From Aliibacillus thermotolerans (GTDB lineage: Bacteria > Bacillota > Bacilli > Bacillales > Marinococcaceae): a DNA stretch of 36,634 nt. Numbering within the stretch: position 1 is the first letter of the stretch; each line of letters starts with the position of its first letter. The stretch is from positions 1-36,634 of the forward strand of contig NZ_WKJG01000033.1 of the NCBI RefSeq assembly GCF_027853235.1, written 5' to 3'. Below are positions 24,526 through 33,932 of this stretch, in pieces. The notes beneath the pieces are model-generated. The model ran no database searches and had not been told where the DNA came from. It saw nothing but the letters and a program-made list of their open reading frames with translations. A program made the position numbers and the translations under genes.

Positions 24526-26352
24526 ATGAACTTCAAAGAAGCACTGCAAACGAACATGCTCGTCGGCGATGGCGCGATGGGGACGTATTTATATGAAGCA
24601 GGTTATACAGGTTCCTTTGAAGCATTAAATCTCACGGAGCCAGCTGTTATCAAAAAAGTACATCGAGAATATGTGGAAAGCGGAGCGGATGTCATTCAAA
24701 CGAATACATATCGTGCCAATAGAGTCATGCTTCAAAAATATGAAATAGAAGAGAAAGTAGAGGCCATCAATCAGGCGGCCGTGCGCATTGCGAAAGAAGC
24801 CGTTGGAAGGGACGCTTACGTTGTTGGAACAATCGGTGGGATAAAAGGGGTACAACCGATCGATGTAAGCGATACGGAAATCGAAAAAGCGTTAGTAGAG
24901 CAAGCAAAGGCATTATTAAGTGAACATCCGGATGGATTGTTATTTGAAACCTTTTACGATATCGAAGAATTAACGGCAGCGATAAGAAACGTGCGTCAAT
25001 TTTCCGACACTGTCATCATCGCGCAAGTCGCTTTAGAAGAAGTAGGAGTGATGAAAGGAGGGCTTACCGTTCAAGACGTGTTTGAACAGTTGAAAGAAGC
25101 AGGAGCGGATGTCGTTGGTCTTAATTGCGGAATGGGGCCTTACCATATTCATCGTTCATTTGAATCGGTGCCACTGATGGAAGAGGTATATTTTTCCGCT
25201 TATCCAAATGCTAGTCTTCCTGAGCTGGAAGAAGGTCGTTTCGTGTATCAGTCAAATCCGGACTACTTCTATGAAAAAGCAGGAGATTTAAAAAAACAAG
25301 GAGTACGATTGATCGGCGGGTGTTGCGGAACAACGCCGGCTCACATTCGTGAAATTGCCCGTGCATTGAAAGGGACGACTCCGATAAAAGAGAAAACTTT
25401 TGTCGTCTCTATGGAAGAACCGATGGAATGGAAAGAAAAAGAACCGGCCCTTCCTTTGAACGATACATCGCCAAAAACAAAAATTATCGTTGAATTAGAC
25501 CCTCCGAAAAAGCTTGATGTGACGAGATTTATGAAAGGTGTCACAGCGTTGAAAGAAGCAGGTGCAGATGCGGTGACAATGGCAGACAATTCCCTTGCTT
25601 CCCCGCGAATTGATAACTTAGCCATGGGAGCACTGGTGAAACAACAGACAAATGCGAGACCACTTCTTCACGTCACTTGTCGTGATCGAAATCTTATCGG
25701 GTTGCAATCTCATTTGTTAGGGATTCACGCCCTTGGAATTCACGATGTCCTTGCCGTGACGGGAGACCCTACCAAGGTAGGGGACTTTCCAGGCGCTGCT
25801 TCCGTGTATGATTTAAATTCATTCCGTCTTATTTCTTTATTAAAAGAAATGAATGAAGGCAGATCTTATACTGGTAAATCGTTAGGAGAAAAAACATCCT
25901 TCACTGTGGCGGCGGCTTTTAACCCGAACGTTCGAAATTTAAACCTGGCAGTAAAACGAATGGAGAAAAAGATTGATGCCGGCGCCGATTATTTTATGAG
26001 TCAACCGGTGTATGATCTCAATCATTTTCAAGTCGTGTATGAGGCGACAAAACATTTGAAAACACCGATTTATATTGGAATTATGCCTCTTGTGAGCAGT
26101 CGTAATGCGGAGTTTTTGCATAATGAAGTGCCAGGCATTACATTGACGGATGAAGTGAGAAAGCGAATGGCAATGGCAGGTGAAGATCGTCAATTAGCAG
26201 AAAAAGAAGGTCTGGAAATTGCCAAATCGTTAATCGATGAAGCGTTAAAATATTTTCACGGCATTTATCTCATCACTCCATTTTTGCGCTATGAAATGAC
26301 TGCTACGTTAACGAAATATATTCGCCAGACTGTTCAATCGAAACAACGATAG
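24526..26352 (+). CDS. yitJ: Bifunctional homocysteine S-methyltransferase / methylene-THF reductase
   Basis: A 608-aa fusion. The N-terminal half is a zinc-dependent homocysteine methyltransferase (LVGDGAMGTYLYEAG, then GLNCGMGP and GGCCGTTPAH with the zinc cysteines near residue 264). The C-terminal half is a FAD-dependent methylenetetrahydrofolate reductase (KIIVELDPPKKLD, LLHVTCRDRN, LAVTGDP, YFMSQPVYD). The size is that of B. subtilis YitJ. I start at ATG 24526 behind GAGGAGAGG; an earlier ATG at 24484 would overlap metI by 14 bp. It makes methyl-THF for the downstream MetH and may also methylate homocysteine directly. Confidence 0.92.
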   Translation: MNFKEALQTNMLVGDGAMGTYLYEAGYTGSFEALNLTEPAVIKKVHREYVESGADVIQTNTYRANRVMLQKYEIEEKVEAINQAAVRIAKEAVGRDAYVVGTIGGIKGVQPIDVSDTEIEKALVEQAKALLSEHPDGLLFETFYDIEELTAAIRNVRQFSDTVIIAQVALEEVGVMKGGLTVQDVFEQLKEAGADVVGLNCGMGPYHIHRSFESVPLMEEVYFSAYPNASLPELEEGRFVYQSNPDYFYEKAGDLKKQGVRLIGGCCGTTPAHIREIARALKGTTPIKEKTFVVSMEEPMEWKEKEPALPLNDTSPKTKIIVELDPPKKLDVTRFMKGVTALKEAGADAVTMADNSLASPRIDNLAMGALVKQQTNARPLLHVTCRDRNLIGLQSHLLGIHALGIHDVLAVTGDPTKVGDFPGAASVYDLNSFRLISLLKEMNEGRSYTGKSLGEKTSFTVAAAFNPNVRNLNLAVKRMEKKIDAGADYFMSQPVYDLNHFQVVYEATKHLKTPIYIGIMPLVSSRNAEFLHNEVPGITLTDEVRKRMAMAGEDRQLAEKEGLEIAKSLIDEALKYFHGIYLITPFLRYEMTATLTKYIRQTVQSKQR

Positions 26353-26372
26353 AGAAAACAAGGAGTGGTACG

Positions 26373-29300
26373 ATGAAACCAACAATTCCTTTTACAGAAA
26401 GATTAAAAGAAGCAATTTTATTTTTAGATGGCGCAATGGGGACGATGTTACAAAATGCTGATTTAACCCCGGAAGACTTCGGTGGGGAACAATATGACGG
26501 TTGTAATGAATATTTAAATGTCACCGCTCCTCATGTGGTCGATAAAATCCATCGGGATTATTTAGAAGCAGGAGCGGACATTATTGAAACCAATACGTTT
26601 GGCGCAACAAGTATTGTACTAAAAGATTATGATTTGGAAGACCGAGCGGAAGAATTAAACATAGCGGCAGCGCAACTTGCTAGAAAGGCAGCGGATGATT
26701 ATTCTACCGAAACGCATCCTCGTTACGTTGCTGGCGCCATGGGCCCGACGACAAAAGCACTTTCTGTCACAGGCGGAACAACTTTTGAAGAACTTGTCGA
26801 TGCTTATGAAGAACAAGCCATTGGTCTTATAAAAGGTGGCGTTGATATTTTATTATTAGAGACGAGTCAAGATATGAGAAACGTGAAAGCCGCTTATATC
26901 GGGATGGAACGGGCAGAAGAAAAGTTAGGCAAAAAACTACCCCTCATCGTTTCAGGTACGATTGAGCCGATGGGAACCACTTTGGCAGGACAGACAATTG
27001 AATCGTTTTACATTTCCTTAGAACATATGAACCCGACGGTCGTTGGTTTAAACTGTGCAACTGGTCCCGAATTTATGAGAGACCATCTCCGGTCGTTATC
27101 GGAACTGGCGGAAACGTACGTCCACTGTTATCCGAATGCTGGACTTCCAGATGAAGAAGGCCACTATCATGAGTCACCGGAATCTTTAACAAAGAAGTTA
27201 CAAACATTTGCCGAAAACGGATGGTTAAATATTGTAGGTGGATGTTGCGGAACGACACCGGAGCATATCCGTGTCATGCGAGAAACGTTAAAAGATTATT
27301 CACCACGCGTTCCAAAACCGTCGACGGCCCACCGTGTTTCCGGAATTGATCCGCTTATTTATGATGAAACGATGCGCCCGCTTTTCGTAGGAGAAAGAAC
27401 GAATGTGATCGGTTCCCGGAAATTTAAACGGCTCATCGAAGAAGAAAAATACGAAGAAGCGTCAGAAATTGCAAGGGCACAAGTGAAAAAAGGAGCCCAC
27501 GTCATTGACGTCTGCCTTGCTAACCCGGACCGAAACGAACTGGAAGATATGGAAAAGTTTTTAGCAGAAGTGATTAATAAAGTGAAAGTTCCACTGATGA
27601 TTGACTCTACCGATAAAGATGTCATTGAAAAAGCGTTGACATACACGCAAGGGAAGTCCATCATCAATTCCATTAACTTAGAAGACGGGGAAGAACGTTT
27701 TGAACAAATCGTTCCGATTATCAAAAAATTTGGCGCCGCCGTCGTTGTCGGAACAATTGATGAAAAGGGAATGGGAGTGACGGTGGAACGGAAGTTAGAA
27801 ATCGCAAGGCGCTCTTATGATTTACTCGTCAATAAATACGGATTAAAGCCACAAGATATTATTTTTGACCCTCTTGTCTTTCCCGTAGGAACCGGCGACG
27901 AACAATATATTGGAAGCGCGGAAGCAACCGTGGAAGCGATCCGGCAAATCAAAAAAGAAATGCCAGAATGTTTAACGATTCTCGGTGTAAGTAACGTCTC
28001 TTTCGGATTGCCTCCGGTAGGAAGAGAAGTATTAAACGCAGTATTCACCTATTATTGTACGAATGCAGGACTAGACTATGCCATTGTGAACACAGAAAAG
28101 CTCGAGCGGTTTGCAAGTATCCCAGAAGAAGAAAAAGATCTCGCCCGAAAGCTTTTATTTGAAACGTCCGATGAAACTCTCGCAGCTTTCACCGCCCATT
28201 ATCGCGGAAAGAAAGTGGAAAAGAAACAAGTAAAACAAACATTATCTTTGGAGGAACGGCTATCCCAATATGTCGTGGAAGGTTCCAAAGACGGGCTTGT
28301 GAAAGATTTGGATGAAGCATTAGCAAAATATGACGATCCTCTTGATATTATTAACGGTCCATTAATGAATGGAATGGATACGGTAGGAAAATTATTTAAT
28401 GATAATGAACTTATTGTGGCGGAAGTGCTTCAAAGTGCGGAAGTGATGAAAGCAGCAGTGGCCCACTTAGAACCCCACATGGAAAAGAAAGAAGATGACA
28501 GCGGAAAAGGAAAAATTATTTTAGCTACCGTAAAAGGGGACGTCCACGATATCGGAAAGAACTTGGTCGATATCATTTTATCGAACAACGGGTTTAAAAT
28601 TGTCAATTTAGGAATTAAAGTGACATCGAATGAATTGATTGAGGCAGTGGAAAAAGAAAAACCGGATGCAATAGGGCTCAGTGGACTGCTTGTGAAGTCG
28701 GCTCAACAAATGGTACTAACTGCGCAAGATTTAAAAAACAAGAAAATTTCCATTCCTATTCTCGTTGGTGGTGCGGCGCTTACAAGAAAGTTTACCGATG
28801 AAAAAATTAGCACAGAATATGACGGCATGGTTCTCTATGCTAAAGATGCGATGAATGGCTTGGAAATTGCGAATAGACTAGCTAATCCCGCTGAAAAAGA
28901 AAAATTAGAGCAGGAATTAAAAGAAAAACAACAGCTTGCTGAAAAGAGAGACGAAACAACAAGTCGTGGACCGGAAGAAATCGAAGTACCAGCTCGATCG
29001 AATGTGTCAACAACTGTACCGGTTCATACGCCACCGGATTTTAACACGCACATTTTAAGAAATTACAGTATTAAACATTTAGAACCGTATGTGAATATGC
29101 AAATGCTCATGGGACGACATTTAGGACTAAAAGGAAAAGTGAGCCGTTTACTGGAGGAAAAAGATGAAAAAGCATTAGCGCTCAAAGAAAAAATTGATGA
29201 AGTGTTTCGACGTGCAAAAGAAGAAGCACTGCTGAAAGCACACGGGATGTATAAATTTTTTCCAGCGCAATCAGAAGGGAATGACGTGATTATTTATGAT

Positions 29301-29819
29301 GCACCGGATGGAAAGAAAGAACTTACTCGCTTTACGTTCCCACGTCAAAGTCGTCCGCCTTTCTTATGTCTTGCCGATTATTTGCGACCGGTAGAAAGTG
29401 GCGAAATGGATTATGTCGGTTTTCTCGCCGTTACCGCCGGAGAAGGGGTTAGAGAGATTGCGGAGGAAGCAAAAGAAAAGGGAGACTATTTATTTAGTCA
29501 TTTAATCCAGGCAACGGCACTAGAACTTGCGGAAGGATTTGCAGAACGAGTGCATCAAATGATGAGAGATTCATGGGGATTCCCCGATTCCCCGGACTTT
29601 ACGATGCAAGAGCGCTTTTCAGCAAAATATCAAGGTGTTCGGGTATCATTTGGTTATCCGGCATGTCCGAACTTAAATGATCAAGAAAAGCTATTTCGTT
29701 TATTACAACCAGAAAAAATTGGTATCCAGCTAACGGATGAGTACATGATGGAGCCTGAGGCGTCTGTCACCGCCATGGTATTTGCTCATCCGGAAGGAAG
29801 ATACTTTAGCGTACTATAA
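26373..29819 (+). CDS. metH: Cobalamin-dependent methionine synthase
   Basis: An 1148-aa modular enzyme that transfers the methyl group of methyl-THF to homocysteine through B12. Module order: homocysteine domain (DGAMGTML near the start, GLNCATGPE, GGCCGTTPEH), pterin domain (from about 340, FVGERTNVIGSRKF), cobalamin cap and B12 domain with DVHDIGKN (the axial His, about residue 725), and the reactivation domain in the last 250 residues. All four modules are present. It begins 20 bp after yitJ with AAGGAG. B. subtilis uses the cobalamin-independent MetE, so this operon implies B12 uptake or synthesis in this organism. A terminator closes the operon. Confidence 0.96.
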   Translation: MKPTIPFTERLKEAILFLDGAMGTMLQNADLTPEDFGGEQYDGCNEYLNVTAPHVVDKIHRDYLEAGADIIETNTFGATSIVLKDYDLEDRAEELNIAAAQLARKAADDYSTETHPRYVAGAMGPTTKALSVTGGTTFEELVDAYEEQAIGLIKGGVDILLLETSQDMRNVKAAYIGMERAEEKLGKKLPLIVSGTIEPMGTTLAGQTIESFYISLEHMNPTVVGLNCATGPEFMRDHLRSLSELAETYVHCYPNAGLPDEEGHYHESPESLTKKLQTFAENGWLNIVGGCCGTTPEHIRVMRETLKDYSPRVPKPSTAHRVSGIDPLIYDETMRPLFVGERTNVIGSRKFKRLIEEEKYEEASEIARAQVKKGAHVIDVCLANPDRNELEDMEKFLAEVINKVKVPLMIDSTDKDVIEKALTYTQGKSIINSINLEDGEERFEQIVPIIKKFGAAVVVGTIDEKGMGVTVERKLEIARRSYDLLVNKYGLKPQDIIFDPLVFPVGTGDEQYIGSAEATVEAIRQIKKEMPECLTILGVSNVSFGLPPVGREVLNAVFTYYCTNAGLDYAIVNTEKLERFASIPEEEKDLARKLLFETSDETLAAFTAHYRGKKVEKKQVKQTLSLEERLSQYVVEGSKDGLVKDLDEALAKYDDPLDIINGPLMNGMDTVGKLFNDNELIVAEVLQSAEVMKAAVAHLEPHMEKKEDDSGKGKIILATVKGDVHDIGKNLVDIILSNNGFKIVNLGIKVTSNELIEAVEKEKPDAIGLSGLLVKSAQQMVLTAQDLKNKKISIPILVGGAALTRKFTDEKISTEYDGMVLYAKDAMNGLEIANRLANPAEKEKLEQELKEKQQLAEKRDETTSRGPEEIEVPARSNVSTTVPVHTPPDFNTHILRNYSIKHLEPYVNMQMLMGRHLGLKGKVSRLLEEKDEKALALKEKIDEVFRRAKEEALLKAHGMYKFFPAQSEGNDVIIYDAPDGKKELTRFTFPRQSRPPFLCLADYLRPVESGEMDYVGFLAVTAGEGVREIAEEAKEKGDYLFSHLIQATALELAEGFAERVHQMMRDSWGFPDSPDFTMQERFSAKYQGVRVSFGYPACPNLNDQEKLFRLLQPEKIGIQLTDEYMMEPEASVTAMVFAHPEGRYFSVL

Positions 29820-29852
29820 TAAATGTTGACAGGAAGAACATTTTGCTTATTT

Positions 29853-29901
29853 AAACCTCCTTTTTTGCTTGTGATCAAAACAAGTAAGAAGGAGGTTTTT
29901 T
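29853..29901 (+). terminator. Terminator of the methionine operon
   Basis: AAACCTCCTT (29853-29862) pairs with AAGGAGGTTT (29889-29898) around an inner CTTGT/ACAAG stem. Ts follow. Confidence 0.85.
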
Positions 29902-29925
29902 GTTTAGGAAAATGTATAAATTCAT

Positions 29926-29955
29926 TGAACGAGAAGAAAATAAACGTACATATTC
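29926..29955 (+). promoter_or_regulatory. Candidate forespore (SigG-type) promoter of sleB
   Basis: TGAACG (29926-29931) and CATATTC (29949-29955) with a 17-bp spacer resemble the SigG consensus TGAATA/CATACTA. B. subtilis sleB-ypeB is expressed from SigG in the forespore. The start codon is 38 bp downstream. Confidence 0.5.
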
Positions 29956-29992
29956 CCAAATAAAGTGTTTGGAAATAAGGAGGGACAAGGGG

Positions 29993-30973
29993 ATGAACGG
30001 TCTTTCGTTCTTTCGTTATAAACTGATTGTCGGGTGTATGTGTGTGTTAGTTTTCGGTCTATGTTTACCGGCTCATACAACCGAAGCTTTTTCAGATCAA
30101 GTGATTCAAAAAGGAGCAACAGGAGATGATGTGGTAGAGTTGCAAGCACGGCTTCAATATAACGGTTTTTATAATGGAACTATAGACGGCGTCTTTGGAT
30201 GGGAGACGTTTTGGTCTGTAAAAAACTTTCAAGAACAATTTGGATTAGAACCGGATGGACTTGTCGGTGCAGAAATGAAAGAAATGCTTGAAAAATCTAC
30301 GGAATATGATGAGCAATTTGTAAAAGATGCTCTTGAGAATGCAAAAGAATTTACTCATTATGGCGGTACCCCGAAAGATATTCAAAAAGGTCCGAAAGGG
30401 AGTGCTGATAAGCAAAAAACGACCGATAGAAAGAGACAACCATCCCAAAGAGGAACGAACCAAGAAGGTGGAACCCCTAAACAAAAACGTGCTCCAGACC
30501 AAGGGGGAGGAAAGAATCAAACAGAACCGTCTCGTCCACAAGAAAAAGAAGCAAGTCCGGATGAAACACAATCAAATCAAGCAAACATTCAAAAGGCGAT
30601 GAATGTGCCCGCCGGCTTTTCCGAAAATGACATTCAAATTATGGCGAATGCCGTATACGGCGAAGCAAGGGGAGAACCGTATATTGGACAAGTAGCAGTA
30701 GCTGCGGTCATTATTAATCGCATGAATAGCCCGATTTTCCCAAATACCGTGAGTGGTGTTGTTTTTGAGCCACGCGCATTTACAGCGGTGGCGGATGGAC
30801 AAATTTATTTGCCACCGAACGAGCAAGCGAGAAAAGCTGTGCTAGATGCAATCAATGGTCAAGATCCTACGGGAGGAGCACTTTATTATTATAATCCAGC
30901 GACAGCAACGTCGGGATGGGTTTTTAACCGTCCAACCATTAAACGAATTGGTAAACATATCTTTGCGAAATAG
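29993..30973 (+). CDS. sleB: SleB, germination-specific cortex-lytic enzyme
   Basis: A 326-aa lytic transglycosylase that degrades spore cortex at germination. Parts in order: signal peptide (1-32, ending AHTTEAF), a peptidoglycan-binding domain of two repeats (about 36-102), a linker of about 100 residues, and the hydrolase domain from about 208 (IMANAVYGEARGE, with catalytic Glu near 224, to the C-terminal RIGKHIFAK). The linker (about 103-205) is basic and rich in Lys, Gln, Pro and Gly. The product is some 20 residues longer than B. subtilis SleB. ATG 29993 is preceded by AAGGAGGG; the longer frame from 29900 starts in a terminator. ypeB follows after 14 bp. Confidence 0.94.
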   Translation: MNGLSFFRYKLIVGCMCVLVFGLCLPAHTTEAFSDQVIQKGATGDDVVELQARLQYNGFYNGTIDGVFGWETFWSVKNFQEQFGLEPDGLVGAEMKEMLEKSTEYDEQFVKDALENAKEFTHYGGTPKDIQKGPKGSADKQKTTDRKRQPSQRGTNQEGGTPKQKRAPDQGGGKNQTEPSRPQEKEASPDETQSNQANIQKAMNVPAGFSENDIQIMANAVYGEARGEPYIGQVAVAAVIINRMNSPIFPNTVSGVVFEPRAFTAVADGQIYLPPNEQARKAVLDAINGQDPTGGALYYYNPATATSGWVFNRPTIKRIGKHIFAK

Positions 30974-30987
30974 ATGGAGGTGATGTG

Positions 30988-32337
30988 ATGATACGCACAA
31001 TATTTATCGGTATCCTCGCTGCAGCATTGATTGGCACCGGTTGGTGGGGAATGAATGAAAAGCGGGAAAAAGAAGCGTTATTAGTTGCCCATGAAAATGA
31101 TTTTCAACGAGCGTTTCATGATCTAACGTATCATCTTGACCAATTAGAAGATGAAATTGGGACAACACTTGCGATGAACTCCCGTGAGCAATTATCCAGT
31201 GGTCTTGCGAATGTTTGGCGCTTAACTTCGATGGCACAAAATGAATTGGGGCAACTCCCGCTTGGATTAATGGCTTTGAATGAGACAGAACAATTTTTAC
31301 ATCATATCGGTAATTTCAGTTACAAACATTCTATTCGTGGAGAAAATAAACATCCACTAACGAATGAAGAATATGAACAACTACGTAAGTTTTACAAAGA
31401 GTCAGGGGATGTTAAACAAGAGCTGAGAAAGTTACAAGCAAACGCGCTAAAAAATCAACTGAAATGGACGGATGCGGAAGCTGCAATGCTTTCCGGAGAG
31501 GAACCGATGGACAATTCGATTGTAAATGGTTTTTCCATCATGAATGATAAAGTAAAAGGTTATACAGAAACGGACTTTACTGTAGATGATACTTTTTCGT
31601 TGGATGTAGATGAAAAAATTGCAAAACAAGTTAAAGGAAAACCTGTGTCGAAAGAAGAAGCTGCAAAAATAGCGAAGAAATTTCTCGATTTACCGGACTC
31701 GATGAAAGTGCAAGTAGAGGAATTGGATAAAGGAGTGAGTTATGACGGATATTCATTAGCAATTGAAGAACCGGAAGGCGAAGCAAACATTTATATGGAT
31801 ATGACAAAAAATGGTGGACATCCGCTATGGCTGCTGCAATCTCGTCCTATTGAAAACGTGGAAATTAGTTTAAATGAAGCAAGTTATATTGCGAAAAGAT
31901 TTTTAGAGAAAAATCAGTTCGAACATATGGAATTAATCGATGCCAAACAGTATGATACCGTAGGAGCTTTTCATTTTGTCCCGGTGGAAAATGATGTCCG
32001 TATATACCCAGATGCCGTCTATGTTCATGTGGCGTTAGATGATGGCGAAATCATTGGATATAAAGGAGCCGATTATATCGTTCATCATAAAAAGAGAGAA
32101 GATTTAAAACCTGAAATAACATTGGAAGAAGCAAAAGAAAAAGTAAATCCTCATGTCGAAATCCGAGAAGAACATCTTGCGCTCATTTTAAATGAAGATG
32201 AAAAAGAAGTGCTTTGTTATGAATTTCTCGGAACGATTGAGAATGATACGTTCCAAATTTTCATCAATGCAACGAATGGGGATGAAGAAATGGTAAAGAA
32301 AATGGAATCAGCAGAGCCAGTTTATGATACAATGTAA
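30988..32337 (+). CDS. ypeB: YpeB, partner protein needed for SleB in spores
   Basis: A 449-aa protein with an N-terminal membrane anchor (about 3-22). An alpha-helical N-domain follows, then C-terminal PepSY-type repeats (EEAAKIAKKFLDLPD, NEASYIAKRFLEKN, LEEAKEKVNPHVEI). In Bacillus it protects SleB and keeps it in place in the dormant spore, and is cleaved during germination. The ATG at 30988 lies seven bases after GGAGG; GTG 30985 is an alternative. sleB and ypeB form a two-gene operon that ends in the terminator at 32349. Confidence 0.94.
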   Translation: MIRTIFIGILAAALIGTGWWGMNEKREKEALLVAHENDFQRAFHDLTYHLDQLEDEIGTTLAMNSREQLSSGLANVWRLTSMAQNELGQLPLGLMALNETEQFLHHIGNFSYKHSIRGENKHPLTNEEYEQLRKFYKESGDVKQELRKLQANALKNQLKWTDAEAAMLSGEEPMDNSIVNGFSIMNDKVKGYTETDFTVDDTFSLDVDEKIAKQVKGKPVSKEEAAKIAKKFLDLPDSMKVQVEELDKGVSYDGYSLAIEEPEGEANIYMDMTKNGGHPLWLLQSRPIENVEISLNEASYIAKRFLEKNQFEHMELIDAKQYDTVGAFHFVPVENDVRIYPDAVYVHVALDDGEIIGYKGADYIVHHKKREDLKPEITLEEAKEKVNPHVEIREEHLALILNEDEKEVLCYEFLGTIENDTFQIFINATNGDEEMVKKMESAEPVYDTM

Positions 32338-32348
32338 AGATATTTTAT

Positions 32349-32377
32349 AAGAAGAAGCATTTTTGCTTCTTCTTTTT
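32349..32377 (+). terminator. Terminator of sleB-ypeB
   Basis: AAGAAGAAGC and GCTTCTTCTT form a 10-bp stem followed by Ts, 12 bp after the ypeB stop. Confidence 0.9.
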
Positions 32378-32430
32378 GTATATATGTGACAAAATATACA
32401 TAAAGAGAATGTCAGGAAGGAAGATGCACC

Positions 32431-33084
32431 ATGATAAAAATAGGCAATACGGTCTATATTGAAGTTTCGAATGATCCTTCTATCAATGAAAAAACGACGT
32501 ACCGCTCTAAATTAATTGATTCCATCGACGGGTATTTTGTCGTGGATACCCCGGTTCATAAAGAAACGGGAAAAAGTGGGATATTTATGTTAGGAACAGA
32601 AGTGGACGTTTGGTTTGTCGGAGCAGATGACGCTGTCTATTCTTTCTCCTCTGAAATCACGCATAGACAAAGAGGAAAAATCAATCGCTTCTACTTAAAA
32701 AATCCGGGAAAAGACCATTACACACGAATTCAGCGACGTAATTATTTGCGGATCGATGCTGCAGTAGATGTGGCGGTGCATTCCAAGACCGAATCTTTTG
32801 ATCCATTTGTCACAACGACCATTGATATTGGCGGAGGGGGGATTTACATTGTTTTACCTGAACAGATTGAGTTAAAAAAAGAAGAGATGGTCGATGTATG
32901 GCTTGTGTTGCATCTTCAAGACGGAGTAATTCATTATGTAAAAACTCGTTCAAAAGTAGTAAGAGTTGAAAATAAAGAAAAAGGATTTCCTAATCGTTGT
33001 TCCATGCAATTTATACATATTGATGAAAATGACCGACAGAAAATTATTTCTTATTGTTTTCAACAACAAATTCTTCGTCGCTAG
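32431..33084 (+). CDS. ypfA: PilZ-domain c-di-GMP receptor (YpfA/DgrA)
   Basis: A 217-aa cytoplasmic protein with an N-terminal YcgR-like domain (1-95) and a C-terminal PilZ domain (about 97-210). In B. subtilis YpfA binds c-di-GMP and slows the flagellar motor through MotA. The first PilZ motif RxxxR is present in QRRNYLRI. The second motif, usually (D/N)xSxxG, reads DIGGGG, so the Ser is replaced by Gly; binding may be altered. The ATG follows AGGAAGGAAG. Gene order ypeB-ypfA-cmk is as in B. subtilis, but ypfB is missing from the gap after it. Confidence 0.9.
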   Translation: MIKIGNTVYIEVSNDPSINEKTTYRSKLIDSIDGYFVVDTPVHKETGKSGIFMLGTEVDVWFVGADDAVYSFSSEITHRQRGKINRFYLKNPGKDHYTRIQRRNYLRIDAAVDVAVHSKTESFDPFVTTTIDIGGGGIYIVLPEQIELKKEEMVDVWLVLHLQDGVIHYVKTRSKVVRVENKEKGFPNRCSMQFIHIDENDRQKIISYCFQQQILRR

Positions 33085-33161
33085 CTTTGAATAATAAGCA
33101 TGGAGATTGTTTTTACTCATCAAATGAAAAGGACGACATTGCCAAAAATCGGATGTGATGC

Positions 33162-33191
33162 TTGCTAAATTGTGTGCTTTCAAGGTATGAT
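33162..33191 (+). promoter_or_regulatory. Candidate promoter of cmk
   Basis: TTGCTA (33162-33167) and TATGAT (33186-33191) lie 18 bp apart in the ypfA-cmk gap. It is an imperfect SigA match, 67 bp ahead of the start codon. Confidence 0.4.
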
Positions 33192-33257
33192 AAACTGTGT
33201 ATAACAATCAGGAATGAACAAAACGAAACAAGCTACATATTCACGATGAGGTGCACT

Positions 33258-33932
33258 ATGAAAAAAATTAACATAGCAATTGACGGCCCTGCAGGAGCGG
33301 GAAAAAGCACTGTTGCAAGACTTCTAGCTTCCCGGTTAGGGTATGTCTATATCGATACAGGAGCGATGTACCGTGCGCTCGCGTGGAAGGCGTTACAACG
33401 GAAAGTGGATCCGAAAAATGGTCCCGCTCTCCTTTCATTGCTAAAAGAAATAGAGATACGATTGTTGCCGACAGAAAGAGGAAATCAAGTATTTGTAAAC
33501 GATACAGACGTCACGACAGACATTCGGAGCAATGAGGTAACGGCGATTGTCTCCAAGATTTCCCAACATCAAGAAGTGCGCACTTCGATGGTGGAAAGAC
33601 AACAACAATTAGCAAGGCATAAAGGTACCGTCTTAGATGGCCGGGATATCGGTACTGCCGTTTTACCCGAAGCAGAATTGAAAATTTTTTTATTGGCAAC
33701 AGTGGAAGAGAGAGCGAAGAGACGGCACGAAGAAAACTGTCAAAAAGGAATCCCCTCCGATTATGCCTCTATACTAGAAGATATTAAACAAAGAGACGAG
33801 TTAGATACAACAAGAACCTTTTCTCCGCTTGTGAAAGCAAAGGATGCCATTGAAATGGATACGACGAATATGTCCATTGCAGAAGTCGTGGAACGGATGT
33901 ATGAATTGGCGATGGAAAGGATCCGTTCATGA
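33258..33932 (+). CDS. cmk: Cytidylate kinase
   Basis: A 224-aa enzyme that phosphorylates CMP and dCMP with ATP. The P-loop GPAGAGKST is at 10-18. The CMP-binding insert and DGRDIGTAVLP (about 130) are typical, as is the lid RAKRRHEE. The ATG at 33258 follows GAGGTG; the upstream part of the frame lacks homology. The stop overlaps the plsC start, so cmk and plsC are co-translated. Confidence 0.96.
   Translation: MKKINIAIDGPAGAGKSTVARLLASRLGYVYIDTGAMYRALAWKALQRKVDPKNGPALLSLLKEIEIRLLPTERGNQVFVNDTDVTTDIRSNEVTAIVSKISQHQEVRTSMVERQQQLARHKGTVLDGRDIGTAVLPEAELKIFLLATVEERAKRRHEENCQKGIPSDYASILEDIKQRDELDTTRTFSPLVKAKDAIEMDTTNMSIAEVVERMYELAMERIRS

Noticed and set aside
29900-29992. N-terminal extension of sleB
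   Set aside because: It begins inside the preceding terminator and would bury the signal peptide; ATG 29993 has AAGGAGGG.
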